Source: Streptomyces sp. NRRL S-455 (lineage in GTDB: Bacteria > Actinomycetota > Actinomycetes > Streptomycetales > Streptomycetaceae). From it: 64,000 bases of DNA. Position numbers and translations under genes: made by a program. This document shows, piece by piece, positions 6,936 to 14,608 of this stretch (positions are counted from its first letter, which is position 1; each line of letters opens with the position of its first letter). The stretch spans positions 62,001-126,000 of the forward strand of contig NZ_JOCT01000006.1 of NCBI RefSeq assembly GCF_000717875.1, in the 5' to 3' direction. The notes beneath the pieces were generated by a model. The model was not told the origin of the DNA. It saw nothing but the letters and a program-made list of their open reading frames with translations, and did no database searches.

Positions 6936-7694
6936 ATGACCCAACGAGCGTCATTCGGCGAGGGCCGTCCGGCCCATGCCACTACAATGAGGCGCGGTCG
7001 GCTCCGGCCGCACCTGCTCGATCTGTTCTCGTGCGCCGGCGGCGCCGCCGTGGGCTACGCCCGCGCCGGATTCGTTGTGGACGGTGTCGACATCGCCGAC
7101 CGGCCGAACTACCCCTTCCCGTGCTACCGGGGTGACGCGCTCGAACGGCTCGCCGCGCTGATCCTGTCCGGTGACATCGAGCGGTACGCGTTCGTGCACG
7201 CGTCCCCGCCCTGTCAGCACGGATGTGCCCTCACCGTGGGAACCAACGCCTCCCAAGGATGGGGCGGCGCTCACGAAGACCTCGTGGCGCCCACCCGCGA
7301 CCTGCTCGACAAGACCGGTCTGCCGTACGTCATCGAGCAGCCCAACGGCCGTGCCGAGATCCGGAAAGACCTGACCCTGTGCGGCGAGATGTTCGGGCTC
7401 GGGGTCATCCGTCACCGCAACTTCGAGTTGGGCGGCTGGACCATCGAGCAGCCGGCGCACGTCCCGCACCGTGGGCGGGTGCGCGGCTACCGGCACGGCC
7501 GGTTCTACGACGGCCCGTACGTCGCCGCTTACGGCAACGGCGGGGGCAAGCCGTCCATCCCGGAGCTTCAGGCCGCGATGGGCATCACATGGACCGACGT
7601 GCGCGAGGAACTGACCGAGGCCATCCCGCCCGCCTACACGGAGTGGATCGGCCGTGCCTTCCTCACCTCCAACGCGCTGGGGGTGGCGGCATGA
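6936..7694 (+). CDS. cytosine-C5 DNA methyltransferase-like protein, minimal form
   Basis: A 252-residue protein with the C5-methyltransferase fold: motif I LLDLFSCAGGAAVGYARAG (SAM binding), motif IV SPPCQ with the catalytic Cys, and a C-terminal motif X AIPPAYTEWIG. The usual ENV motif VI appears as VIEQPNG. Between motifs VIII and X there is little room for a target-recognition domain, so it resembles the short DNA methylases of actinophages more than restriction-linked enzymes. No restriction endonuclease gene is nearby. The start (ATG 6936 after GCAGGAG) could also be ATG 6987. Its stop overlaps the Prim-Pol start, which ties it to replication; it may mark or protect element DNA. Confidence 0.85.
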   Translation: MTQRASFGEGRPAHATTMRRGRLRPHLLDLFSCAGGAAVGYARAGFVVDGVDIADRPNYPFPCYRGDALERLAALILSGDIERYAFVHASPPCQHGCALTVGTNASQGWGGAHEDLVAPTRDLLDKTGLPYVIEQPNGRAEIRKDLTLCGEMFGLGVIRHRNFELGGWTIEQPAHVPHRGRVRGYRHGRFYDGPYVAAYGNGGGKPSIPELQAAMGITWTDVREELTEAIPPAYTEWIGRAFLTSNALGVAA

Positions 7695-8581
7695 ACCGTC
7701 ACCTCCTGTTCGCTGCCCTGGACGCCGCGGAGCGGGGATGGGCCGTCCTTCCGCTCCGTCCCGGCGACAAGCGTCCGGCCCTGCACGGTGAAGACGTCTG
7801 CCCCGGCATCGGGGACTGCGCCGGCGGTCACCGCAAGTGGGAAGAGCGCGCCACCATCGACCCCGACCGCATCCGCCGCGCGTGGGGCGACCTGCCGTTC
7901 AACGTCGGCATCGCGACTGGCCCGTCCGGGCTGGTCGTCGTCGACCTCGACATGCCCAAGCGCAAGAGCAGTACGGACACGCCTAACGGCGTGACGACCT
8001 TCACGGCGCTCTGCGAGCGCGCCGGGCACGCCGTCCCCACCACCCGCACGGTGCGGACCGCGAGCGGCGGGGTCCACCTGTACTTCACCACCCCGCCCGG
8101 CGTCCGGCTCGGCAACACGGCCGGACGACTCGGCAAGCGCATCGACACCCGCGCGTGGGGCGGCTACGTCGTCGCCCCCGGCAGCCTCACCCCCACGGGT
8201 GCCTACGCGGTCATCAACGACGTGCCGCCCGCACCTCTGCCGGAATGGCTCAGCGCTCGTCTGGCGACTCGTCAGAACCCGCGGGCACTAACGGCTGCAC
8301 CGTCGGCCGTTCGAGCCTCCAGCTACGCCGCAGCGGGCTTGAACGCGGAAACCGCGTCCGTGCGGCAGGCTCCGGAGGGCGAGCGCAACGCCACCTTGCT
8401 CCGTGCGGCGCGAGCCCTGGGACGGTTCATCGCGTGGGGCGACCTCCCCAGGGAGCAGGTTGAGGAGGCTCTTCAGTGGGCGGGGGAGCAGGCCGGTCTG
8501 TCGCCGCGGTCCTGCGAGGCGACCATTCGCAGCGGTCTGAACTGGTCGATTGCCCGCAACAGTCAGCGGAGGGCGGCATGA
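7691..8581 (+). CDS. bifunctional DNA primase/polymerase (Prim-Pol), replication initiator
   Basis: A 296-residue protein with an N-terminal Prim-Pol domain: the metal-binding DLD pair (D85, D87 in VVDLDMP), SGGVHLYF with H129, and the DTRAWGGYVVAPGS segment. The ATG overlaps the methyltransferase stop (ATGA). The C-terminal 90 residues are helical and lack a helicase motor, which the partner at 8931 supplies. Prim-Pol proteins are the replication initiators of one AICE class, in contrast to RepSA- and RepAM-type elements. It likely starts replication of the excised circle at a nearby origin. Confidence 0.9.
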   Translation: MNRHLLFAALDAAERGWAVLPLRPGDKRPALHGEDVCPGIGDCAGGHRKWEERATIDPDRIRRAWGDLPFNVGIATGPSGLVVVDLDMPKRKSSTDTPNGVTTFTALCERAGHAVPTTRTVRTASGGVHLYFTTPPGVRLGNTAGRLGKRIDTRAWGGYVVAPGSLTPTGAYAVINDVPPAPLPEWLSARLATRQNPRALTAAPSAVRASSYAAAGLNAETASVRQAPEGERNATLLRAARALGRFIAWGDLPREQVEEALQWAGEQAGLSPRSCEATIRSGLNWSIARNSQRRAA

Positions 8582-8934
8582 GCACCCCTTCCCGCCCCCC
8601 ACTGAAGAGCCTTCCCGCCACCCCGACCGGCCCGCACGCCGCCGCACAAGCTGCGCTCGTTCCGGCCGTGGGCGAGCCGAAAGGCGCCGCCCGCAAGGGC
8701 GTCCCTTCTGCTCTTCGTCCTGACCCGCACTCGGGCGACGGACGGTTCCCGGTCGCGTGGCTGTGCATCTGCGCACCGCGCGGCGCCGTGCCTACCGCCA
8801 CCTCGAAGTGCCTCTGCGGCAGGGACCGCAGCGCCGTCGGTCACACGAAGGTGCTCGCCCTGATCGACGACCACACCGCCCACCGCAACGTATGCCCGCT
8901 CCGCACCAACCAGGAAGGGAGGCAGGCGGCATGA
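8578..8934 (+). CDS. Cys-rich hypothetical protein between Prim-Pol and DUF3631 gene
   Basis: A 118-residue protein coupled at both ends by ATGA overlaps, which decides the start (ATG 8578). The first 60 residues are Pro/Ala-rich and low complexity. The second half carries WLCICAP, KCLCGRD and HRNVCPL, a possible zinc-binding set (five Cys plus His). I do not recognise the family. Its tight coupling inside the replication block suggests a replication accessory or adaptor. Confidence 0.75.
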   Translation: MSTPSRPPLKSLPATPTGPHAAAQAALVPAVGEPKGAARKGVPSALRPDPHSGDGRFPVAWLCICAPRGAVPTATSKCLCGRDRSAVGHTKVLALIDDHTAHRNVCPLRTNQEGRQAA

Positions 8935-10106
8935 GCGCCAATCCGCTGGCACCCGCCATGGACGGCTCCGCACTGCTCGATGAGGTCGAAGCCTTCCACC
9001 GCCGCTTCAACATCTTCCCCCTCGAAGCCGCGTACGTCGCCGTGACACTGTGGGACGCGCACGCGCACCTGCTCGACTGCTTCGACTCCACACCGCGGCT
9101 CGCGTTCCTGTCGCCGGAGCCGGGTTCGGGTAAGTCGCGCGCGCTGGAGATCGTGGAAACCCTCGTGCCGCAACCGATGGTCGCGGTCAACGCCTCCGCC
9201 TCCGCACTCTTCCGCGCGGTCTCGGGGATGGAGGGACGGCCCACGATCCTGTTCGACGAGATCGACACCGTCTTCGGGCCCAAGGCCGGAGAGAACGAGC
9301 AGCTCCGCGGGTTCCTGAACGCCGGTCACCGGCGCTCCGGCGTCATGTGGCGCTGCGTGGGGGACGGCTCCAACCAGCAGGTACAGGAGTTCCCGTCGTT
9401 CTGCGGGGTCGCGGTCGCTGGTCTCGGCTCGCTGCCGGACACGATCCTCACGCGCTCGGTCATCGTCCGCATGCGCCGCCGCGCCCCGAACGAGCAGGTA
9501 GAGCCGTTCCGTCAGCGCATCCACGAGAAGGAAGGCCACGCGCTGCGCGACCGGCTCGCCACCTGGGCACAGTCCGTGCGCCACCTGGTCGACGGGGTGT
9601 TCCCGGAGCTTCCGGAGGGCATCAGCGACCGACCGGCGGACGTCTGGGAACCCCTGCTCGCCGTGGCCGACGCCGCGGGCGGTGCGTGGCCGGAGCGGGC
9701 CCGCGGCGCTTGTATCGAGCTGGTCAACGCGGCCAAGACCAGCGATAAGGGCAGCATCGGCATCCGCCTGCTCACGGACCTGCGCGACTACGTGTTCAAC
9801 GGCATCGACCGCCTGCCCACCGTCGCCATCCTCGACAGGCTGCACAGCCTCGAAGAGGCACCATGGGCGGACATGAGCGGCAAGCCGCTCGATGCCCGCG
9901 GGCTGTCGCGGATGCTGCGGGAGTACATGACCGCGGACAACACCCCCATCGCGGCCCGCAACATCAAGGCAGGCGGCAGCGTCATGAAGGGCTACTACGC
10001 GAGCGACCTGCACGACGCATGGCAGCGGTACTGCCCACCCCCCGCGGAAAGTGCGCTACTTCCGCTACCTCCGCTACCGGGCAGCTCAGAGGCGGTTTCC
10101 GGGTAG
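8931..10106 (+). CDS. DUF3631-type AAA-like ATPase, putative replicative helicase partner
   Basis: A 391-residue protein with Walker A SPEPGSGKS (residues 61-69), Walker B ILFDEID (106-112), and the GxxxRSGVMWRCVG and TRSVIVRMRRR segments typical of the DUF3631 domain found with Prim-Pol genes on phages and AICEs. The start is fixed by the ATGA overlap with the previous gene. Such proteins probably act as the ring ATPase that opens the origin or unwinds DNA for the Prim-Pol. The 3' end of the gene runs into repeat array B, so coding sequence and candidate origin overlap. Confidence 0.85.
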   Translation: MSANPLAPAMDGSALLDEVEAFHRRFNIFPLEAAYVAVTLWDAHAHLLDCFDSTPRLAFLSPEPGSGKSRALEIVETLVPQPMVAVNASASALFRAVSGMEGRPTILFDEIDTVFGPKAGENEQLRGFLNAGHRRSGVMWRCVGDGSNQQVQEFPSFCGVAVAGLGSLPDTILTRSVIVRMRRRAPNEQVEPFRQRIHEKEGHALRDRLATWAQSVRHLVDGVFPELPEGISDRPADVWEPLLAVADAAGGAWPERARGACIELVNAAKTSDKGSIGIRLLTDLRDYVFNGIDRLPTVAILDRLHSLEEAPWADMSGKPLDARGLSRMLREYMTADNTPIAARNIKAGGSVMKGYYASDLHDAWQRYCPPPAESALLPLPPLPGSSEAVSG

Positions 10107-10268
10107 CGGCAAGCCGCTCCGCATCCGCTACCGCAACGCCCCATCCGCTACCCGCCCCGTGGTCACAAACCTGGGGCCGGTAGCGGCTCCATCCGCTACC
10201 CGCATGCCTATCCGCTACCTCGATCATGCCCCTGACCAGGGAGGTAGCGGAGGTAGCGGAAGTAGCGG
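10062..10268. repeat. CCGCTA/TAGCGG array B, candidate replication origin iterons
   Basis: Eleven copies in 207 bp. CCGCTA at 10062, 10071, 10125, 10145, 10193 and 10212; TAGCGG at 10104, 10181, 10245, 10254 and 10263. Most extend to TCCGCTACC or its complement. Three reverse copies at the right end are spaced exactly nine bases apart. The array starts inside the 3' end of the DUF3631 gene and ends before xis. The position, between replication genes and xis-int, fits an iteron-type origin; a second TraB-binding cluster is the alternative. Confidence 0.8.
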
Positions 10269-10323
10269 ACCTGACAGGAAGGGGGCCACCGTCCCCGGAA
10301 CCCTGCCGAGGAGGCACCGCCGC

Positions 10324-10533
10324 ATGGCCACCGTCGCTGAACCCGCCGAACAGCTCCTCTACCGGCCGGAAGAGGCCGCCAAGGCTCTCAGGATCGGACG
10401 CTCGATGGTCTACGAGGAGATACGCCTCGGACGACTTCAGACCGTCCGCATCGGCCGTCGCCGTCTCGTGCCGCCGGAGTACATCGAGCGGTACGTCGAA
10501 CTTCTCAAGCGCGAGGCAGAAGCCACCGCCTGA
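10324..10533 (+). CDS. xis: excisionase / MerR-like DNA-binding protein
   Basis: A 69-residue protein whose core, LLYRPEEAAKALRIGRSMVY followed by EEIRLGRLQTVRIGRRRLVP, is the helix-turn-helix of the excisionase (Xis/MerR-like) family. ATG 10324 is chosen because GAGGAGG (10308-10314) precedes it; the in-frame region upstream is translated repeat array B and not protein. It lies 74 bp ahead of int, the standard xis-int order of AICEs. It should bind the attachment site and direct the integrase toward excision. Confidence 0.9.
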   Translation: MATVAEPAEQLLYRPEEAAKALRIGRSMVYEEIRLGRLQTVRIGRRRLVPPEYIERYVELLKREAEATA

Positions 10534-10607
10534 ACTACCCACCACCCCAGTTCTACAGGGCCGCGTCCGTCAGGGCGCGGCCCTGTCCCATGGAGGCACA
10601 ACAGAAC

Positions 10608-11834
10608 ATGACCGAGACTCAGAAGCGCGCCCAAAGGGCTGGCCACGGTGCTGACACGATCTACTGGGACCCCGTCAAGAAGAGCTATGTCGGGGCCGTT
10701 TCCCTGGGGTACGCCCCGAACGGCAAGCGCCGTCGCCCCAAGGTCTACGGCAAGACGAAGACTGAAGTCCGCAACAAGATCCGCGACTTGAAAAAGGAGA
10801 TGCAGACAGGCGTCAAGGCGCCGGCCAACTACACCGTGGCCGACGCGGTGAACGACTGGTTGGAGCGCGGGCTGAAGGGGCGCGACGAGAAGGGCACCAT
10901 CGGCAAGAACCGCTCGATAGCGAACAAGCACCTGATCCCGTTCATCGGCAAGGCCAAGCTGAAGGAACTCAGCGCGGACGATGTCGACGACTGGTTGGAC
11001 GGCAGGGCCGAATTCCTCGCGACGCGGAGCCTGCGTGACCTGCTCGCCATCCTGCGCCGCTCCATCGCGCACGCTCAGCGCCGGGACAAGGCCGCGCGGA
11101 ACGTCGCCCTACTTGTCACCGCACCGGAGGGGCGCCCCGGCCGTCCGAGCAAGGCACTCAACTTGGAGCAGGCGAAAGCCGTGCTCGCAGCCGCGCGCCC
11201 GTCACGGCTGTACGCCTACCTCGTGCTCTCACTCCTCAGCGGTGTCCGCACGGAGGAGGCGCGACCCCTCACCTGGGATCACGTCTTCCTGGAGACGAAG
11301 GACGGCATCCCGCCCCACGTCGCCGTGTGGCGTTCGGTGCGCAAGCACGGCGAGACCAAGACCAGGAAGAGCCGGCGGACCATCGCTCTGCCGAAACAGG
11401 TGGTCGAAGTCCTCGAAGAGCACATGCGATGGCAGAAGCAGGAGCGGGCATCGAGAGGGATGGAGTGGAGCCCAACGGGCCGAGTCTTCACCACGCGGAG
11501 CGGTGAACCGTTGGATGCGGCCAACGTCCGGCGCGACTTCCGCGCCATCCTCGCGAGGGCCGCGAAGGTGCCCGGCGTCGACCTGAAGCCGCACGAGTGG
11601 ACCCCGCGAGAGCTTCGGCACAGCTTCGTGTCTCTGCTCTCCGATCACGGCATCCCGCTGGAGACCATCGCCCTGTTGGTCGGGCACAGCAGTCAGGCAA
11701 CCACTGAGGCGGTCTACCGGAAGCAGCTCAGGCCCGTGATCACGAAGGGCGCCGAAGCGATGGACGACATCTTTGCCGAAGATCAGGAAGGGCAGGACGC
11801 GGAGGGCGAGGAAGAGGGCGACGCGGTGGCCTGA
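10608..11834 (+). CDS. int: tyrosine site-specific recombinase (AICE integrase)
   Basis: A 408-residue integrase. An N-terminal arm-binding domain (about 10-60) is followed by a SAM-like core-binding domain (about 65-150) and a catalytic domain with R214 (SGVRTEEARPL), R337-H338 in TPRELRHSF, H360 (LVGHSS) and the nucleophile Y370 (AVYRKQ). The usual first His of HxxR is Arg (R334), as I recall for many actinobacterial integrases. ATG 10608 follows GGAGG; an ATG at 10590 overlaps that site and is less likely. The acidic tail is low complexity. The gene ends 84 bp from the 3' end of tRNA-Pro. Confidence 0.95.
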   Translation: MTETQKRAQRAGHGADTIYWDPVKKSYVGAVSLGYAPNGKRRRPKVYGKTKTEVRNKIRDLKKEMQTGVKAPANYTVADAVNDWLERGLKGRDEKGTIGKNRSIANKHLIPFIGKAKLKELSADDVDDWLDGRAEFLATRSLRDLLAILRRSIAHAQRRDKAARNVALLVTAPEGRPGRPSKALNLEQAKAVLAAARPSRLYAYLVLSLLSGVRTEEARPLTWDHVFLETKDGIPPHVAVWRSVRKHGETKTRKSRRTIALPKQVVEVLEEHMRWQKQERASRGMEWSPTGRVFTTRSGEPLDAANVRRDFRAILARAAKVPGVDLKPHEWTPRELRHSFVSLLSDHGIPLETIALLVGHSSQATTEAVYRKQLRPVITKGAEAMDDIFAEDQEGQDAEGEEEGDAVA

Positions 11835-11875
11835 TCAAATTCGTTTGGCCCCCTGTTTGGCCCCCCGGGCATGAA

Positions 11876-11909
11876 AGAGGGCCAATCGCGATCATGCGAT
11901 TGGCCCTCT
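11876..11909. terminator. 14-bp stem terminator between int and tRNA-Pro
   Basis: A perfect 14-bp stem (11876-11889 with 11896-11909) encloses a six-base loop GATCAT. It separates the convergent int and tRNA-Pro genes and probably ends transcription from both sides. There is no long T run, which is usual in Streptomyces. Confidence 0.85.
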
Positions 11910-11917
11910 GACCTGCG

Positions 11918-11960
11918 TCGGGGTGGCGGGATTTGAACCCACGACCTCTTCGTCCCGAAC
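11918..11960. other. candidate AICE attachment site (tRNA-Pro 3' half)
   Basis: tRNA-targeting integrases cross over in the 3' half of the gene, from anticodon or T arm to the discriminator. The direct repeat that would mark the other end is not in the window, so the exact core cannot be set here. The coordinates mark the part of the tRNA most likely to be duplicated. Confidence 0.55.
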
Positions 11961-11991
11961 GAAGCGCGCTGCCAAGCTGCGCTACACCCCG
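11918..11991 (-). tRNA. tRNA-Pro (anticodon CGG)
   Basis: A 74-nt cloverleaf is read on the minus strand. The acceptor stem is CGGGGTG/CACCCCG with discriminator A, the anticodon stem CTTCG/CGAAG holds loop TTCGGGA (anticodon CGG, G37), and the T arm is intact (GGGTTCGAATCCC). CCA is not encoded. The gene is the AICE target and stays functional because the element restores the 3' part. Confidence 0.97.
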
Positions 11992-12038
11992 ATGTCGCTG
12001 CTGTCGCGGCGACGACGTTTACTTTAGCCCACCGGTGG

Positions 12039-12836
12039 CTAGAGACGAAATCCGGTTTTCCAGCGGCGGCGGACGGGGTTCGGGCGGGCGTGGTCCAGCG
12101 CCACGAGGAGGACTGCCAAGGCGTAGAAGGCCAGGCCCAGGAGGAGGGCGTTGCCGAGGACCTTCCGGTAGCCGTGCTGGTCGACGTCCAGGAAGGGGTA
12201 GAGGTAGCGGTCGGGGGTGCCCGGGGGGAGGATTTCGCCTCGGAGGAGGGAGATGGCCAGGTAGGCCAGGGGGTAGAGGAGCCAGCTGCTGGCCTGGCGC
12301 AGGCGGAGCCGGCCCGGGGGCGTGAGCAGGAGCCAGTCCAGTACGGCCGCGATCGGCGTCGCCGTGTGGAGGGTGTGGTGGGCCACGGCCGGCCAGCCCG
12401 TCGGGGTCGCGGCCGCGCCGGTGAGAGTGAAGGGGCTCCCCGGATTCGCCAGGAGCAGGTGGTGCACGAGGGTCGCGATGACGACGTAGAGGAGGGTCGC
12501 GCCCAGTAGGGAGCCCGGCAGGGGGCGGCCGGCTGTCCAGGCGCGGTGGGCCGAGACGAGCATGACCAGCGCGAGGAGGATGTTGGTCTGGATCGCGAAG
12601 TGGCCCAGTGCTCGGGACCAGTCGCTCAGGAGCAGCTCGAGTGTCACGCCCAGTGCCGCCGTCAGGGCGATCAGCAGGCGGAAGGCCGCGGTCGCGGGCC
12701 GGCGGAACGGGGGGACGACGGCCGTGGCGGGGACGGGGGAGGGCTTCAGTCTGGGCGTGCCCGGAATCGCGGGGAGGTCCGGTATGTCTCTGGGTATCGG
12801 GGCGGTCATGCCACCCAAGCTGACAGAAGCGGACAT
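12039..12836 (-). CDS. Pr6Pr-family (FAR-17a/AIG1-like) membrane protein
   Basis: A 265-residue protein with six hydrophobic helices after a Pro-rich cytoplasmic N terminus of about 50 residues. The family pattern is visible: FAIQTNILLALVMLVSA in helix 2, VHHLLL in helix 3, HHTLHTATPIAAVLDWLLL in helix 4, and YPFLDVDQHGY before the last helix. Conserved His residues face the membrane. The function of Pr6Pr proteins in bacteria is not established. A second ATG nine codons in (12809) is an equally possible start, since neither has a good ribosome-binding site. It is the first core gene next to the tRNA-Pro. Confidence 0.85.
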   Translation of the reverse strand: MSASVSLGGMTAPIPRDIPDLPAIPGTPRLKPSPVPATAVVPPFRRPATAAFRLLIALTAALGVTLELLLSDWSRALGHFAIQTNILLALVMLVSAHRAWTAGRPLPGSLLGATLLYVVIATLVHHLLLANPGSPFTLTGAAATPTGWPAVAHHTLHTATPIAAVLDWLLLTPPGRLRLRQASSWLLYPLAYLAISLLRGEILPPGTPDRYLYPFLDVDQHGYRKVLGNALLLGLAFYALAVLLVALDHARPNPVRRRWKTGFRL

Positions 12837-12992
12837 AGCGGGCGATGTGGGTGGGGCTGTGTGGGTTACCCCGACCGCCCCGTAGCTCCGCGGCCACTGC
12901 CCCGTCGCCCCGTCGAACAGCCCCCCGTCGTCAGGTCGACCAGCCGTCCCGTCGCCCCGTCGACCCGCGGCCCGTCGACCCGGCCGTCCCGA

Positions 12993-13919
12993 CTACTCCC
13001 GGCCCACCAACGTCAGCAACGTCGCCTCCGGCGGACACGCGAACCGTACCGGTGTGTAGCGGTTCGTCCCGCAGCCCGCCGACACGTGCAGGTACGACGT
13101 ACGGCCCTCCGCCGTGTGCGTCGACAGGCCCTTCACCCGGTCCGTGTCCAGGTCGCAGTTGGTGACCAGGGCGCCGTAGAAGGGGATGCACAACTGGCCG
13201 CCGTGGGTGTGACCGGCCAGGATGAGGGGGTACGCGTCGGCCGTGAAGGCGTCCAGGGTGCGCAGGTACGGGGCGTGGACGACGCCCATCGAGAAGTCCG
13301 CCGCGTCCGACGGGCCGCCGGCCACCTGGTCGTAGCGATCCCGCTTGATGTGCGGGTCGTCCAGGCCGGTCAGCTCCACCGAGACGCCCTCGATCTTGAG
13401 CGTGCCGCGCGTGTTGGTCAGGTTGAGCCAGCCCCCCGCGTCGAAGGAGTCCCGGATGTCCTCCCACGGGTTGTGCACCGCGCCGACGGCCGGCGGGTTG
13501 CCGTTCAGGCCGTGGCGGCCCTGGACCTTCTCGAGCAGGTAGCGGGCCGGGTTGCGCAGCTTCGGGCCGTAGTAGTCGTTGGAGCCGAAGACGTAGGCAC
13601 CGGGAAACTCCATCAGCGGGCCGAGCGCGTCCAGGACCTCCGGGACGCCCTCCGGGTCGGAGAGGTTGTCACCCGTGTTGATCACGAAGTCGGGGCGCAG
13701 GCCCGCCAGGGACCGCAGCCAGCGCTGCTTCTTGCGCTGGCCGCTGACCATGTGGATGTCCGAGACCTGGAGCACGCGCAGGGGACGCATCCCTGACGGC
13801 AGGACCGGGACGGTCACCCGGCGGAGGCGGAACGAGCGGGCCTCGAAGCCCGCCGCGTACAACAGACCGGCGGCGCCGGCCGCCGTGAACCCCAGGGGAA
13901 CTCCGTATCGTGCGCGCAT
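12993..13919 (-). CDS. membrane-anchored metallophosphoesterase
   Basis: A 308-residue calcineurin-like phosphoesterase with all metal-binding motifs: SDIHM, NTGDN, GSNDYYG (GNHD variant) and GHTHGGQ. An N-terminal hydrophobic stretch (about 5-25) suggests membrane attachment, as in YkuE/YaeI-like enzymes. It probably hydrolyses a phosphodiester of lipid or cell-envelope origin, but the substrate cannot be read from sequence. The gene is divergent from yqeY, with 143 bp between the starts. Confidence 0.9.
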   Translation of the reverse strand: MRARYGVPLGFTAAGAAGLLYAAGFEARSFRLRRVTVPVLPSGMRPLRVLQVSDIHMVSGQRKKQRWLRSLAGLRPDFVINTGDNLSDPEGVPEVLDALGPLMEFPGAYVFGSNDYYGPKLRNPARYLLEKVQGRHGLNGNPPAVGAVHNPWEDIRDSFDAGGWLNLTNTRGTLKIEGVSVELTGLDDPHIKRDRYDQVAGGPSDAADFSMGVVHAPYLRTLDAFTADAYPLILAGHTHGGQLCIPFYGALVTNCDLDTDRVKGLSTHTAEGRTSYLHVSAGCGTNRYTPVRFACPPEATLLTLVGRE

Positions 13920-14062
13920 ACGTCCATCGTGTCAGACCCGGGCCGTTGCCCGTGCCGGGGCGGTGCCCGAAACCCCCTGCCCGCACCGGTGCTTCGACCA
14001 CCGCGACCACCGCCCCACAAATCAAGGGCGCCTTCCCACCCGCACCTGCGACAATCAATCCC

Positions 14063-14527
14063 ATGACCACGCTCAAGTCGAAGCTGCAGGACGACCTCAA
14101 CGCCGCGATCAAGGAGCGCGACGAGCTCCGCTCCTCGACGCTCCGGCTGACGCTCGCCGCGATCACCAAGGAGGAGGTCGCGGGCAAGGAGAAGCGCGAG
14201 CTCTCCGATGACGAGGTGCAGAAGGTGATCACCCGGGAGGCGAAGAAGCGGCGCGAGGCGGCCGAGGCCTTCGCGCAGGGTGGTCGTGCCGAGCAGGCCG
14301 AGCGGGAGAAGGCGGAGGGCGAGGTGCTCGCCGGGTACCTGCCCAAGCAGCTCTCCGACGAGGAGCTCCAGCAGATCGTGGCCCAGGCCGTCGAGGAGGC
14401 CAGGGCCGCCGGTGCCGAGGGGCCGCGCGCCATGGGTGCCGTCATGAAGATCGTGAACCCGAAGGTGGCCGGCCAGGCCGAGGGCGGCCGGGTCGCCGCA
14501 GTGGTCAAGAAGCTGCTCGCCGGCTGA
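14063..14527 (+). CDS. GatB/YqeY-domain protein
   Basis: A 154-residue protein, full length for the YqeY family (about 150). It opens with a basic helix (TTLKSKLQDDLNAAIKERDE), has a charged helical middle and ends with the tRNA-binding-like tail shared with GatB (GPRAMGAVMKIVNPKVAGQA). ATG 14063 gives the conserved N terminus; longer in-frame sequence is not conserved-looking. The family is thought to bind tRNA or act in tRNA-dependent amidation, but its role is unsettled. It converges with the PBP gene across a strong terminator. Confidence 0.9.
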   Translation: MTTLKSKLQDDLNAAIKERDELRSSTLRLTLAAITKEEVAGKEKRELSDDEVQKVITREAKKRREAAEAFAQGGRAEQAEREKAEGEVLAGYLPKQLSDEELQQIVAQAVEEARAAGAEGPRAMGAVMKIVNPKVAGQAEGGRVAAVVKKLLAG

Positions 14528-14546
14528 CCCCCTCAGGGGAAAGCAG

Positions 14547-14587
14547 GGGCGGCCCCCACCTCCCGGCGCGGGAGGTGGGGGCCGCCC
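14547..14587. terminator. 18-bp stem bidirectional terminator
   Basis: A perfect 18-bp stem (14547-14564 with 14570-14587) has loop GGCGC. It lies between the convergent yqeY and PBP genes, which both need an end point here. Confidence 0.9.
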
Positions 14588-14608
14588 TGTTCGGTCACAC
14601 CGTCGGGC

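Larger units (their letters stand above)
1..11991. mobile_element. AICE (integrative conjugative element) in tRNA-Pro, left end outside window
   Basis: This stretch has the gene set of an actinobacterial integrative and conjugative element: regulators, Spd-like and RRQRL proteins, an FtsK-type TraB, small membrane proteins, Prim-Pol, a DUF3631 ATPase, xis and int. The int gene ends 84 bp from the 3' end of tRNA-Pro(CGG), the same type of target that pSAM2 uses. AICEs that replicate through a Prim-Pol are an established class (RepPP type). No second copy of the tRNA 3' end is visible in positions 1-10,500 and a regulator gene is cut by the window edge, so the other attachment site must lie further left. 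The right boundary is set by the tRNA; the exact core of the attachment site is inferred. Confidence 0.9.

Noticed and set aside
10051..10323. Upstream extension of xis through repeat array B
   Set aside because: The translation is Tyr/Arg-rich repeat (RYFRYLRYR) generated by the CCGCTA array; a strong GAGGAGG site supports the ATG at 10324.
12870..12990. Repeated CCCGTCG/GTCGACC units between Pr6Pr and phosphoesterase genes
   Set aside because: Irregular low-complexity C/G-rich sequence without fixed period or palindromic order; not reported as a functional repeat.
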